This document shows positions 7,795 through 16,544 of a DNA stretch of 50,846 nt, piece by piece. Source of the stretch: JAYVSZ01 sp043774925. Lineage in GTDB: Bacteria; Pseudomonadota; Gammaproteobacteria; Burkholderiales; Methylophilaceae. Below the pieces are notes generated by a model that was not told the origin of the DNA, made no database searches, and saw only the letters and a list, made by a program, of their open reading frames with translations. The position numbers were made by a program, and so were the translations under genes. Where the stretch lies: the NCBI GenBank assembly GCA_043774925.1, contig JAYVSZ010000020.1, positions 1-50,846 of the forward strand, written 5' to 3'. Position 1 is the stretch's first letter. Each line of letters opens with the position of its first letter.

Positions 7795-9933
7795 TTACTT
7801 TTTAAGCCAAGTTTCTAACTCATCCGCTAAAACGGGCTGCGAGTAAAAATAGCCCTGCATAATTTTGCAACCACTCTCTGCCAAAATGTCCGATTGTTGT
7901 TGATTTTCAACGCCTTCGCCCACTAGATTTAAACCTAGCGCATTGCCCAAAGCCACGATTGCTTTAACTATCACGCGATCTTCTTCGCTGTTCACCAAGC
8001 CTTCCACAAACGATTGGTCGATTTTTACCTCGTCCACCGCCCAACGCCTGAGGTAAAGCAAAGACGAATGCCCCATGCCAAAATCATCAATCGACACATG
8101 AAAGCCTGATTCTTTGATGTAACGCATATTTTTCTTCACTGCTTCCGCATCTTCTAGCAGCGCGTGTTCGGTAATTTCTATGCAGAGCATTTCTGGTGAA
8201 ATATTATATTTTGTAGAAATACGATTAAGCATTTTGCTTAAATGTTCCGAGCGCAAATGGCGTGGCGAAATATTAATCGACACGCGCGGCACGCTGTAAC
8301 CTGCGTCTAGCCACACGCGCATCTGCGCACAACAAGCATCCAGCACGAATTCGCCAATGTCATTAATCAGCGCCGATTGTTCTGCAATTTTAATGAACTC
8401 TAGTGGAGGAATCAGTCCGCGCTCTGGGTGGCGCCATCTAAGCAAAGCTTCCATGCCCACCAATTTCTGAGTTTCGCAGTCAATTTGCGGTTGATACACG
8501 ACAAAAAGCTGATTTTCCTTTAAGGCATTGCGAATGCCATGTTCCATTTCTAGCCATTGGTGCGCAATAAAATTAAGCCCTGTGGTATAAAACTCAAAAT
8601 CATTGCGGCCATTTTGTTTGGCCCGATACATGGCTAAATCTGCATACACGAACAAGGTTTGCGGATCAACTGTATCGTCTGGATACACGCTCACGCCAAT
8701 GCTCACCGTGGTGTAAACGCGCTGTTCTTTAATTTCAAAAGGTGTAGCAAACGCCGCGATGATGTCGCGCACCAGTCGGTGTCCATCTTGCGGGGATGCG
8801 CCTTCCATCACCATCACAAACTCATCACCACCGAGTCGACATAGCACATCAGTGGAGCGCGCCTTCTCTGCAATGCGCTTGGTCGCCATAATCAATAACT
8901 GATCACCCGCCTCGTGCCCGAGTGTATCGTTGACCATTTTAAAATGGTCTAAATCAAAAAATAACAGCAAGACTTGGCTGCCTGCGCGCTTGGCCTTGGC
9001 AATAGCGTGCTCTAAACGCTGGCGGAATAAGCTGCGATTAGGCAAACCAGTCAAATCGTCATGCGTCGCCAAAAATTCCACGCGGCGATTAAGAGCTACC
9101 ATTTCGCTTACATCTCGACCCACACCACGATAACCTGCAAATGTGCCATCACTAGCAAATACGGGCTTTCCAGACATGCGCATAGAAGAAAGCTTGCCTG
9201 ATTCATCGGTAAAATGCACGATAAAATCGGCAAACTTTTTGTGTGATTGTAAGGTTTTTAGCATTTCATTGGGGGTGTGACTATGACAAGCATTAGCCAA
9301 ATCCGCCAAATTGCTTGAAGCCAAGCTAGCAGGGGCGCCTGTGAGCGCATTCACTTTTAACGTCTCATCAGACTCCCAAAACCAATCGGCGGAAGCTTCA
9401 GCAAAGTCTTTAAAACGGATTTCACTTTCAACCAGCTTTTTTCTACCTTCATTCAGCTCGACTATTTTCTCGTCCAGTTTTGCGCGTACACGGTCTGCAT
9501 GCTGCTTATCTAGCTTGGTTGGGCTGGCACGATACAAACCACGCCCTTTAACGAGTTTTGGGTGCACTTCATGGCTAATCGCCGCGGCCACAATCTCCAA
9601 TAACTCCTGCATCAACATTGGCTTAACCAAAAATCTTGTCGCGCCCAAAGTCATGGCAAAACGCTCATCCTGCGGCGAAGTGTATGTGGCGGTATAAAAA
9701 ATAAAGGGGATTTTTTGCAGCCTGATGTTCTGTTTAACCGCTTTGCATAAGCCGTAGCCATCCATTTCTGGCATGAGAATATCGGAAATAATGACATCTG
9801 CGGATTCGGCCTGTAAATAAGCTAACGCCTTTAGGCCATTTTCAAAACTAACGACCTCATAGCCTTTCGCGGCAAACACTGTTTCCAGAAGTGCTCTAGA
9901 GTTTTCGTCATCCTCTGCAACCAGTACCCTCAT
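7795..9933 (-). CDS. Response regulator with PAS, GGDEF and EAL domains
   Basis: 712 residues. REC domain 1-120, with phosphoacceptor D51 in ADVIISDILMPEMDG and conserved K in FLVKP; a coiled linker; a PAS domain about 165-285 (RFKDFAEASADWFWE to YRGVGRDVSEM); GGDEF about 290-450 with intact RLGGDEF near 367 and an inhibitory-site RxxD (RSTD) five residues upstream; EAL about 465-712 with MEALLRW, EITEHALL, IDDFGMGHSS, KIDQSFV and EGVE. Both catalytic sites appear intact, so it could make and degrade cyclic di-GMP, with the balance set by phosphorylation and the PAS signal. It is the last gene of a three-gene operon and overlaps the preceding receiver gene by 4 nt (ATGA). Output direction cannot be read from sequence. 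Confidence 0.93.
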   Translation of the reverse strand: MRVLVAEDDENSRALLETVFAAKGYEVVSFENGLKALAYLQAESADVIISDILMPEMDGYGLCKAVKQNIRLQKIPFIFYTATYTSPQDERFAMTLGATRFLVKPMLMQELLEIVAAAISHEVHPKLVKGRGLYRASPTKLDKQHADRVRAKLDEKIVELNEGRKKLVESEIRFKDFAEASADWFWESDETLKVNALTGAPASLASSNLADLANACHSHTPNEMLKTLQSHKKFADFIVHFTDESGKLSSMRMSGKPVFASDGTFAGYRGVGRDVSEMVALNRRVEFLATHDDLTGLPNRSLFRQRLEHAIAKAKRAGSQVLLLFFDLDHFKMVNDTLGHEAGDQLLIMATKRIAEKARSTDVLCRLGGDEFVMVMEGASPQDGHRLVRDIIAAFATPFEIKEQRVYTTVSIGVSVYPDDTVDPQTLFVYADLAMYRAKQNGRNDFEFYTTGLNFIAHQWLEMEHGIRNALKENQLFVVYQPQIDCETQKLVGMEALLRWRHPERGLIPPLEFIKIAEQSALINDIGEFVLDACCAQMRVWLDAGYSVPRVSINISPRHLRSEHLSKMLNRISTKYNISPEMLCIEITEHALLEDAEAVKKNMRYIKESGFHVSIDDFGMGHSSLLYLRRWAVDEVKIDQSFVEGLVNSEEDRVIVKAIVALGNALGLNLVGEGVENQQQSDILAESGCKIMQGYFYSQPVLADELETWLKK

Positions 9934-10307
9934 TTGCTTTTTCCCTTGCCTATAGCTTGCTCTATTTGACCAATCACCAACATCGGGTCAATTGGTTTCT
10001 CAATATAAGCTGTACAGCCAGCCGCCATGAGCATTTCTTTATCCCCCGACATGGCGTACGAGGTCATGGCAATGATTGGAATATTTCCAACCCTAGGATG
10101 CGACCGAATGCGTTTTAGCACTTCCAAGCCATTAATATCAGGTAATTGTATATCTAAAATCACAAAATCAGGTGGAATGGTGATCACTTGCTGCACGCCT
10201 TCTAATCCAGTCATCGCAAAACGTGTTTTATAATGCGCTTGTTCCAGAATGAGTTTAATCAACTCTAAATTATCTTCATTATCTTCAATGATTAATACGG
10301 TGGTCAT
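9930..10307 (-). CDS. Stand-alone response regulator receiver (DivK-like)
   Basis: 125 residues, a single CheY-like receiver with no output domain. Acidic pocket EDNED at 8-12, phosphoacceptor D52 in PDFVILDIQLPDING, T/S switch in IIAMTSYA, and conserved lysine in IEKPID. The IAMTSYAMSGDKEMLMAAGC stretch is typical of DivK-like and hybrid-kinase receivers. The gene overlaps its upstream kinase and its downstream GGDEF-EAL regulator by 4 nt on each side, so all three are translationally coupled. It may act as a phosphate shuttle, a phosphate sink or an allosteric partner (inference). D52 and the lysine look intact. Confidence 0.92.
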   Translation of the reverse strand: MTTVLIIEDNEDNLELIKLILEQAHYKTRFAMTGLEGVQQVITIPPDFVILDIQLPDINGLEVLKRIRSHPRVGNIPIIAMTSYAMSGDKEMLMAAGCTAYIEKPIDPMLVIGQIEQAIGKGKSK

Positions 10308-12295
10308 TTTGCTAAACCCTCCAACGCAGAACCTGCTTCAGCACTTATTGTTGGCGCTTTTAGGGGTATTTTAACAGTAAACGTACTCCCCACTTCTGGT
10401 GTACTTTCAACAGTAATTTTACCACCTAATAATTGCGTTAAAATCTTCTGTGTAAGATATAAACCCAAGCCAGTACCCAGCGTTTTAATGCGCAAACGCG
10501 ATTCTGCCCGCTCAAACGGCTTAAATAAATTAACCAGCCATGCTTCGTCAATGCCAATTCCAGTATCTTGCGTGCTGATAATAAGCGCATCTTTTACCAC
10601 TTGCGCCACTACCTTAACTGCGCCCTTTTCCGTATATTTCACCGCATTGCTCATCACGTTCAGCACCACTTGGTACAAGCGCTTTCGGTCAGTTTCCAGC
10701 ATGATATTCTTTGCGCAATCAATGTTCACTTTTAGTTTCTTTTCATCGGCAATATGCAGAATGACTTGCTTTACTTCCAGCAACAAAGGCTGCAACTCAA
10801 ACTTTTCTGTATGCACTTGCAAAAAACCGGCCTCTATTTTTGAAATATCAATCACATCCGAAATAAGTGATAACAAATGTTTAGCTGAGTCATAAGCGCG
10901 ACCGAGCTGCTCTTTTTGCTTAATATTAATCGCGCCAGACATGCCTTGCAACACCACGCCCAAAAAGCCAATAATCGAGTTAAGCGGTGTGCGCAGCTCG
11001 TGCGACATGGAAGCGACAAACATAGATTTAATGCGATCCGCCGATTCGGCTGCCTCACGCGCCACAATCAATGAACGCTCAAGCGCTTTTTGCGCACTTT
11101 TATCTTGAGCAATCGACACAATCACTGAATTTCCGTCTGCGTCTTCTTCTAAGCTTGCAGAAATAGAATACTCATTAACTTGGCCATCCGCACGGCGCAT
11201 CAACAACTCTAGGCCTTGTAATTTTTCGCCGTCTAGAATCCTTTTAAAAACTGCAGCATGATGCTTTTTAATTGCTTTATTGGAAAATAATTCGAAAAAA
11301 GTTTTGCCGATTGCATACTCTCTTGAGTAGCCAGAAACAAGCACTGTTTCCGGGTTCATCTCAATCACCTCTGTTGCGCGATTCATGTACAAAATACTCA
11401 CAGAAGCCCGCTCAACTAGAAATTGATACGTTTTTGCATTATTTTCTAATGCGGCGGTACGAACACGCACTGTTTCTTCTAAATGATCAAGGTGCTTCAG
11501 CAATTCAGCCTCAACCATGCGTCGCCTATTTGTTTCGATAGTAAGCCGGCCTAAATCCGCCATCGAGCCTGCAAAATTTTGCTCATCTAGCGTCCATTCA
11601 CGCGTGCCTCCCACATGCTCATGACAAACCACGCCCACCACTTTTTCATTGAGCCAAATCGCGCCATCTAACATGGCGCCTACATTGCCACTAGGTAAAT
11701 AATCGCCAGCAAACTCTATTGTGGCTTCATTTGTCATGGCATCATGCGCGGCAATTACCCGTTGCGTAGATAATGCATGAAAGTACTTGGGGAGCTTTTT
11801 TGCAGATAATGTGGCTCCTGCGGTGTGTTGTCCTGTGCTGCGATGGTACATATCGGCGCAATGCATGGTTTGTTGGTTTTCTGAAAGCAGCCAAAAACCT
11901 ACACGCTCGACCTCTAACGTTTTAGCAGAGAGCTCTGTAATTTGTTTAAATACTTCTTCTGGTTTTTTCCAGTCAGTAAGCTGGCTGGCGGTTAGGGTTG
12001 CTAACGCCTCATTTTGGTGCTTTAAGCGTAAATCCGCTTGCATTAGCTTTTCTTGTGCCGTTTCTTTAGTTTGAATTTGCAGCTTAAGGTCGTTAATTAA
12101 ATGCCACACTTGCCTGTCACGCCTTAAACTTCCCAAAAAATAGCCACATGCCACAGCAAAAGCAAAGACGGCCAGCACATATATACGTGTTGAAATTTGA
12201 TTTGGGAAGGCAAAAAATGCTAACAAATAGCAAACGATTAATGCCGACAGACTGGCAAGTAATAGTTTTAAGGTTTTTTTGCTAGCCGTTTTCAT
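10304..12295 (-). CDS. Membrane sensor histidine kinase with GAF and PAS domains
   Basis: 663 residues from ATG 12295; a TTG at 12334 in frame would add 13 residues, and neither start has a strong Shine-Dalgarno. Two N-terminal membrane helices (about 7-28 and 35-55) leave almost no periplasmic loop. A coiled coil, a GAF domain (about 100-255), a second coil and a PAS domain (about 275-390) follow. HisKA has HELRTPLNSIIGF with the phosphoacceptor His near 430, and the HATPase has NVMSNAVKYTEKGAV, DTGIGID and GTGLGLYLTQKI. The kinase would detect a cytosolic or membrane signal through GAF/PAS and phosphorylate the receivers of the two following genes. The kinase has no receiver of its own, which makes the downstream stand-alone receiver its natural partner. 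No terminator is visible inside the operon. Confidence 0.92.
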   Translation of the reverse strand: MKTASKKTLKLLLASLSALIVCYLLAFFAFPNQISTRIYVLAVFAFAVACGYFLGSLRRDRQVWHLINDLKLQIQTKETAQEKLMQADLRLKHQNEALATLTASQLTDWKKPEEVFKQITELSAKTLEVERVGFWLLSENQQTMHCADMYHRSTGQHTAGATLSAKKLPKYFHALSTQRVIAAHDAMTNEATIEFAGDYLPSGNVGAMLDGAIWLNEKVVGVVCHEHVGGTREWTLDEQNFAGSMADLGRLTIETNRRRMVEAELLKHLDHLEETVRVRTAALENNAKTYQFLVERASVSILYMNRATEVIEMNPETVLVSGYSREYAIGKTFFELFSNKAIKKHHAAVFKRILDGEKLQGLELLMRRADGQVNEYSISASLEEDADGNSVIVSIAQDKSAQKALERSLIVAREAAESADRIKSMFVASMSHELRTPLNSIIGFLGVVLQGMSGAINIKQKEQLGRAYDSAKHLLSLISDVIDISKIEAGFLQVHTEKFELQPLLLEVKQVILHIADEKKLKVNIDCAKNIMLETDRKRLYQVVLNVMSNAVKYTEKGAVKVVAQVVKDALIISTQDTGIGIDEAWLVNLFKPFERAESRLRIKTLGTGLGLYLTQKILTQLLGGKITVESTPEVGSTFTVKIPLKAPTISAEAGSALEGLAK

Positions 12296-12471
12296 TGCTA
12301 GCGGATAACTATTAAAATAGCGCGCAAATACCAAGTAAAGAATCTGCTTCTGTGCAAATTAACCCCCAATGATGCGTATCTATTGATATTATTGAATACA
12401 CCAAGTCACTTGCGCCATATATAGCAAGACAACTATAGCACTTTATGCGCCAACGCAACAATCACATAGGC

Positions 12472-12891
12472 CTATTTGTTACGCATAAAATCGGCTACAC
12501 CGTAAAGTTGCTGTGCGAGTTTTACGGCGATTTTTTCGTCTAAACTGAGTGTTTTCATCGCCTCAATCATGCAATACATCCATTGGTCGCGCTCACTGTC
12601 GCCAATGGCAAATGGCATGTGTTTGCGGCGCAGAAATGGGTGGCCATAACGCTCAATATACAACTGCGGACCGCCTGTCCAGCCAGTGAGGAACATAAAG
12701 AGTTTTTCACGCGCCTCGGCTAAATCTGCCGCATGTAAGGCACGAATGCCTGCGGCTTTTGGGTCGGCATCCATAATGTCATAAAACGCCTCGACCAATA
12801 CGCGGAGTTTGGCTGTGCCGCTTGTTTCGCCGCCCAGCAGTTCAAAAAATGTAGCTTTATTGCTGCCTGCTTCTTCTATTTTATTTAACAT
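12472..12891 (-). CDS. glbO: Group II truncated haemoglobin
   Basis: 139 residues. Family signature of group II (trHbO/YjbI-like) globins: the FLTGWTGGPQLYIERYGHP segment, proximal histidine in LRRKHMPFAIG, and the G8 tryptophan in RDQWMYCM. These bind haem and react with O2, NO or peroxide in the cytoplasm; roles in NO or oxidative defence are known for relatives, but the ligand here is not readable. The ATG follows the purT stop with no gap (TAA then ATG), so translation is coupled to purT. That pairing is not an obvious functional one. Confidence 0.92.
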   Translation of the reverse strand: MLNKIEEAGSNKATFFELLGGETSGTAKLRVLVEAFYDIMDADPKAAGIRALHAADLAEAREKLFMFLTGWTGGPQLYIERYGHPFLRRKHMPFAIGDSERDQWMYCMIEAMKTLSLDEKIAVKLAQQLYGVADFMRNK

Positions 12892-14094
12892 TTATGCAGG
12901 TTTTACAAGGCTCGCAGCAAGTTTGGCGCGGGCTCTGGCTTCATCCGTGTCTTTACCCGTTGCCAGCGCCACGCCCATGCGACGTTTAACAGATGATTGT
13001 GGCTTGCCAAATAAACGCACATCGCTGCAAGGTATATTTAATGCGGCTTCCAGACCAGTGTATTTTAAGTTTTTGCTCTCAATTCCACCATAAATCACTG
13101 CGCTGGCACCTGCTTGCGTCATTTCTACATCCACTGGCAAGCCTAAAATGGCGCGTGCATGTAGTTCAAACTCACTCAAACGCTGACTGCACATGGTCAC
13201 CATGCCAGTGTCGTGCGGACGTGGGCTGACTTCGCTAAACCAAACCGCATCGCCCTTTACAAATAATTCCACGCCAAACAAACCCAAGCCGCCAAGCGCA
13301 TCGGTAATCTGCTTCGCCACGCTCTGCGCGGCTTTCAGCGCATTTTTCGTCATTGCTTGCGGCTGCCAGCTTTCCACATAATCGCCGCTTTTTTGCACAT
13401 GACCAATCGGCTCACAAAAATAAGTTTGCGTTTCGCCTTGCGCGTTTTTGGCACGCACGGTGAGTAGCGTAATTTCGTAATCAAAATCAATCTGCCCCTC
13501 CACAATCACCACACCAAGGTTCACACGACCGCCTGTGGCAGCGTAATCCCAAGCGGCTTTAATTTCAGCTTCACAAGTGATACGTGATTGGCCTTTGCCA
13601 GAAGACGACATGGTGGGTTTGATAAAGCACGGATAGCCGATACCCGCATCAATACTGGCTCGCAGGGCATCCTCGCTGCGCGCAAAAGCATAGGAAGAAG
13701 TGGGTAATTTAAGTTCTTCTGCCGCCAAACGACGAATGCCTTCGCGGTTCATGGTCAATTGCACAGCTTTTACAGTGGGAATGACGGTGATGCCAGAAGC
13801 CTCAATATCCGCCAGCGCATCGGTATTCAGTGCCTCAATTTCTGGCACGATTAAATGCGGCTTTTCTTTGGCAACAAGCGCTTTCAAAGCCGCTGCATCA
13901 GTCATGTCGATGGTATAAGCACGATGCGCGACTTGGTGGCCAGGTGCATTTTCGTAACGATCTACTGCAATCACCTCCACGCCCAAGCGCTGTAGCGCAA
14001 TAATCACTTCTTTGCCCAGCTCGCCGCTGCCAAGCAGCATGACTTTGGTGGCGGAAGGGGAAAGTGGCGTGCCCAAAATTACAGAGGGTTGCAT
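12892..14094 (-). CDS. purT: Formate-dependent phosphoribosylglycinamide formyltransferase (GAR transformylase 2)
   Basis: 400 residues from the ATG at 14094 (start MQPSVILGTPLSPSATKVMLLG). A longer open frame to 14157 adds 21 residues not seen in the family. ATP-grasp enzyme: N-terminal Rossmann-like part with VMLLGSGELGKEVIIALQRLG and VPEIEAL; the ATP-grasp core with CFIKPTMSSSGKGQS near residue 155-170; metal and phosphate residues in GLFGVELFVKGD, WFSEVSPRPHDTGMVT. PurT uses ATP and formate to convert GAR to FGAR in purine synthesis, bypassing 10-formyl-THF. That fits a methylotroph-like one-carbon metabolism with available formate, though it is not proof of it. A GGAA Shine-Dalgarno lies 6 nt before the chosen start. 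Confidence 0.95.
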   Translation of the reverse strand: MQPSVILGTPLSPSATKVMLLGSGELGKEVIIALQRLGVEVIAVDRYENAPGHQVAHRAYTIDMTDAAALKALVAKEKPHLIVPEIEALNTDALADIEASGITVIPTVKAVQLTMNREGIRRLAAEELKLPTSSYAFARSEDALRASIDAGIGYPCFIKPTMSSSGKGQSRITCEAEIKAAWDYAATGGRVNLGVVIVEGQIDFDYEITLLTVRAKNAQGETQTYFCEPIGHVQKSGDYVESWQPQAMTKNALKAAQSVAKQITDALGGLGLFGVELFVKGDAVWFSEVSPRPHDTGMVTMCSQRLSEFELHARAILGLPVDVEMTQAGASAVIYGGIESKNLKYTGLEAALNIPCSDVRLFGKPQSSVKRRMGVALATGKDTDEARARAKLAASLVKPA

Positions 14095-14158
14095 AAAAAT
14101 TCCAATGAGTCTGCGAATAGCCAATTTTAACATGAAGCAGGCAAAATTTTGACGCAAA

Positions 14159-14184
14159 AAAACGGCTCAAATGAGAGCCGTTTT
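14159..14184 (-). terminator. Rho-independent terminator of the TonB receptor gene
   Basis: A 10-bp stem AAAACGGCTC / GAGCCGTTTT with a 6-nt loop, followed on the minus strand by a run of T. It lies 15 nt after the receptor stop and directly upstream of purT, so it isolates purT from the receptor transcript. Confidence 0.88.
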
Positions 14185-14199
14185 CTTATCACAATTTAA

Positions 14200-16455
14200 T
14201 TAATCATTATCTACACTTGACGATTTTTTGGTGCCAAACTCATAAGTCACGCCAATCCAACCAGCGCGTGGCGCGGCAGGCGAGCGGAATTGCTCGTTTA
14301 GTCCGTTAAAAATATTATTGCCGAGCACGCCGAATGTTTGGTAATTCTTATCAAATAAGTTATTGATTTTGGCAAATAATTTCCAGTTGTTATTAATGCT
14401 GTAATGCGTATCCAAATTCACCACGCCGTAGCCTGGCACTTTGCCGTTCACGTCTAGGTTGTTCTCGTCGCCGCGTGCATATTGGCCAGAGGTCAAAATC
14501 AGGTTAGAACCCACATTCCAGCTTGGCGTAACATCGTAGGCTGCGCGCAGCTTCAATGTATGGCGCGCAATGCCAGGAATACGGTTGTCTTTACTTACTT
14601 GAATTTTGCTAGTGATAGCATCTGCTGTGCTATTAGCAGCAGATGCTGCTTCAAACGCAGATTGATACGTTGCATCCACAAAGCCATAGTTAGCCGATAA
14701 ACTCAGCGTATTTAGCTTGGCATTAAGACCAAATTCTAAGCCTTGGCGGCGAGTATCACCCACGTTTTTAAAAAAACCTTGCGTCGATATATTACTAGAA
14801 ATAAATTGAATATCGTTGCTATTGGTTGTCGTGAAAGCGCCTATATTCCAGCTCGCATCCTTGCCCAGCTTGCCGCGCACGCCGCCTTCCCAAGTTTTGG
14901 CCACCACTTTTTCCAAATGCGGATCAGCCGCAAAGGCATTGGGTAACGAGCAAGGACGCGTAGCATCCGCGCAAGAAAGCTCTACCGGCGTTGCAGCTCG
15001 CATGCCTTCGTTGTAGCCACCATAAAAACCTAACGCGCTTGAAGGGTTGTAGTTAAAACCAATCGCCGGATTAAAGCGGCTGTAGCGATGATTGCCGTTT
15101 AAATCACCAGTGCCAGTACTGTCTTGGCTAAACCCTGATAGTTTAATTTTCGCTAGGTTATAGCGGCCAGAAAGTGTCATATACAACTTGTCTGACCACG
15201 AAAAGGTATCTGTCGCGTAAAGTCCGTAGTAATCATTTTTGGTTTTTAATCGCACAATGCGATCAATCACTAATGGACTATCCGTGACTGTTTCATTCCC
15301 AATAATACTCGCAATAGCAGAATCACTATTAAAATCAGTGCGACCCATATCTACACTGGCCCCAACGGTAAATTGATTTTTATGTGCAACCCCCATACCT
15401 AACGACAAGTCGCCCAGCAAAGTTAGCTGAAACGCGCCACCAAAACCATTTTGATTGGTTGTGGCAGTGATGTTTCTTGAATCATGAGGGTCGACAGTAT
15501 TTGCATTACTGTTAAAGTCATCGGTTTTATTATTGCGGTAATACATATTGCCTGCAATCAACTTGTCGTCTGTCAAAAAATGGCTGCCTTTTAAGTTCAG
15601 CATCACCATTTGGTTACCAATAGAATCAGGATAGGTGTAGGCCTTTTTAGGGTTATCAAGCAATGATAAAGGTACCGCTTGCGTGCCTTCCATGCTGGTA
15701 TCCGCCAACGCCATGGATAAATCTAAATCACTAGTGTCATTTTGCCAGCCCACTTTGCCGAAAATTTGCTTCACGTCTGAGCTAGAATGCTCGCGCCAAC
15801 CATTTTCTTTAAACAAATTACCCGCGACAAAATAATCTAAATTATTTTCTTTGCTCACGCCGCCAGCTTCAAACTCAAACGCGCGTCGCGCCCATGAGCC
15901 ACCATATACAGTCGCCTTAAAACCGGGAAACTCTGCGCCACTTTTGGTGTGAACGGCCAGCGCGCCGCCCAATGTGTTTAAGCCAAATAATGGGTTTGAA
16001 CCTGGGATTAAATTAATATTAGCAATGGCGTTAGCAGGAATCAAATCCCAGTTCACAATGTCGCCAAAGGCTTCGTTCACGCGCACGCCATCCATGTACA
16101 CCGATAAGCCTTGCGGCGTGCCGAGCAAGGGTGACGCGGTAAACCCGCGAAACTGCACATCAGCTTGATACGGGTTCGCCACCGTGTTGCTGGTATTCAC
16201 AGAACCTAAGTTATTATCCAAATATTCTGACAAATCCAGCGATTGTTGTTGCTCAATACTTTTGGATGAACCCGTTTGCACATTCGATGGCACTTGGTTT
16301 ATCGGCGTACCGATACTTGGCAATGGCGTAGTGCCAACCACCTCAATCGTGCTGGTTTCTAGTGCTTCTGCTTTGTTTGCAGCCTGTGCCACTTGTGCGT
16401 AAAAAAACATGCTGGCAACTGCAAGCGCGATTGGTTTAATTTGGGTCGATTTCAT
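14200..16455 (-). CDS. TonB-dependent outer-membrane receptor
   Basis: 751 residues. Signal peptide of about 25 residues (MKSTQIKPIALAVASMFFYAQVAQA), a TonB-box-like TIEVVG near 36-41, and a plug domain with DVQFRGF, GLSVYMDGVRVNEAFGD and LNTLGGALAVHTKSG. A long beta-barrel follows (WAGNLFKENGW-like strands, TWEGGVRG, LDTHYSINNNWKLFAKINNLFDKNYQ). It would import a siderophore, metal complex or other large ligand through the outer membrane with TonB-ExbBD energy. The ligand cannot be told. The last predicted strand AGWIGVTYEF is followed by an extra hydrophilic tail of about 11 residues. AGGA precedes the ATG by 6 nt. It lies about 90 nt downstream of a two-component regulator gene in the same direction and may be its target (inference). 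Confidence 0.93.
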   Translation of the reverse strand: MKSTQIKPIALAVASMFFYAQVAQAANKAEALETSTIEVVGTTPLPSIGTPINQVPSNVQTGSSKSIEQQQSLDLSEYLDNNLGSVNTSNTVANPYQADVQFRGFTASPLLGTPQGLSVYMDGVRVNEAFGDIVNWDLIPANAIANINLIPGSNPLFGLNTLGGALAVHTKSGAEFPGFKATVYGGSWARRAFEFEAGGVSKENNLDYFVAGNLFKENGWREHSSSDVKQIFGKVGWQNDTSDLDLSMALADTSMEGTQAVPLSLLDNPKKAYTYPDSIGNQMVMLNLKGSHFLTDDKLIAGNMYYRNNKTDDFNSNANTVDPHDSRNITATTNQNGFGGAFQLTLLGDLSLGMGVAHKNQFTVGASVDMGRTDFNSDSAIASIIGNETVTDSPLVIDRIVRLKTKNDYYGLYATDTFSWSDKLYMTLSGRYNLAKIKLSGFSQDSTGTGDLNGNHRYSRFNPAIGFNYNPSSALGFYGGYNEGMRAATPVELSCADATRPCSLPNAFAADPHLEKVVAKTWEGGVRGKLGKDASWNIGAFTTTNSNDIQFISSNISTQGFFKNVGDTRRQGLEFGLNAKLNTLSLSANYGFVDATYQSAFEAASAANSTADAITSKIQVSKDNRIPGIARHTLKLRAAYDVTPSWNVGSNLILTSGQYARGDENNLDVNGKVPGYGVVNLDTHYSINNNWKLFAKINNLFDKNYQTFGVLGNNIFNGLNEQFRSPAAPRAGWIGVTYEFGTKKSSSVDND

Positions 16456-16544
16456 TCATTTTTTCCTGACTTTTTTCAATAGCCTGAAATATAGTAAATT
16501 TCGTGCAAAAAAGCACTAGGAAAACTTCCCGCAAGCAGCTTATT

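Noticed and set aside
16456..16544. Promoter upstream of the TonB receptor
   Set aside because: Only a TATATT -10-like sequence without a credible -35 was found; a Fur-box or other operator could not be recognised.
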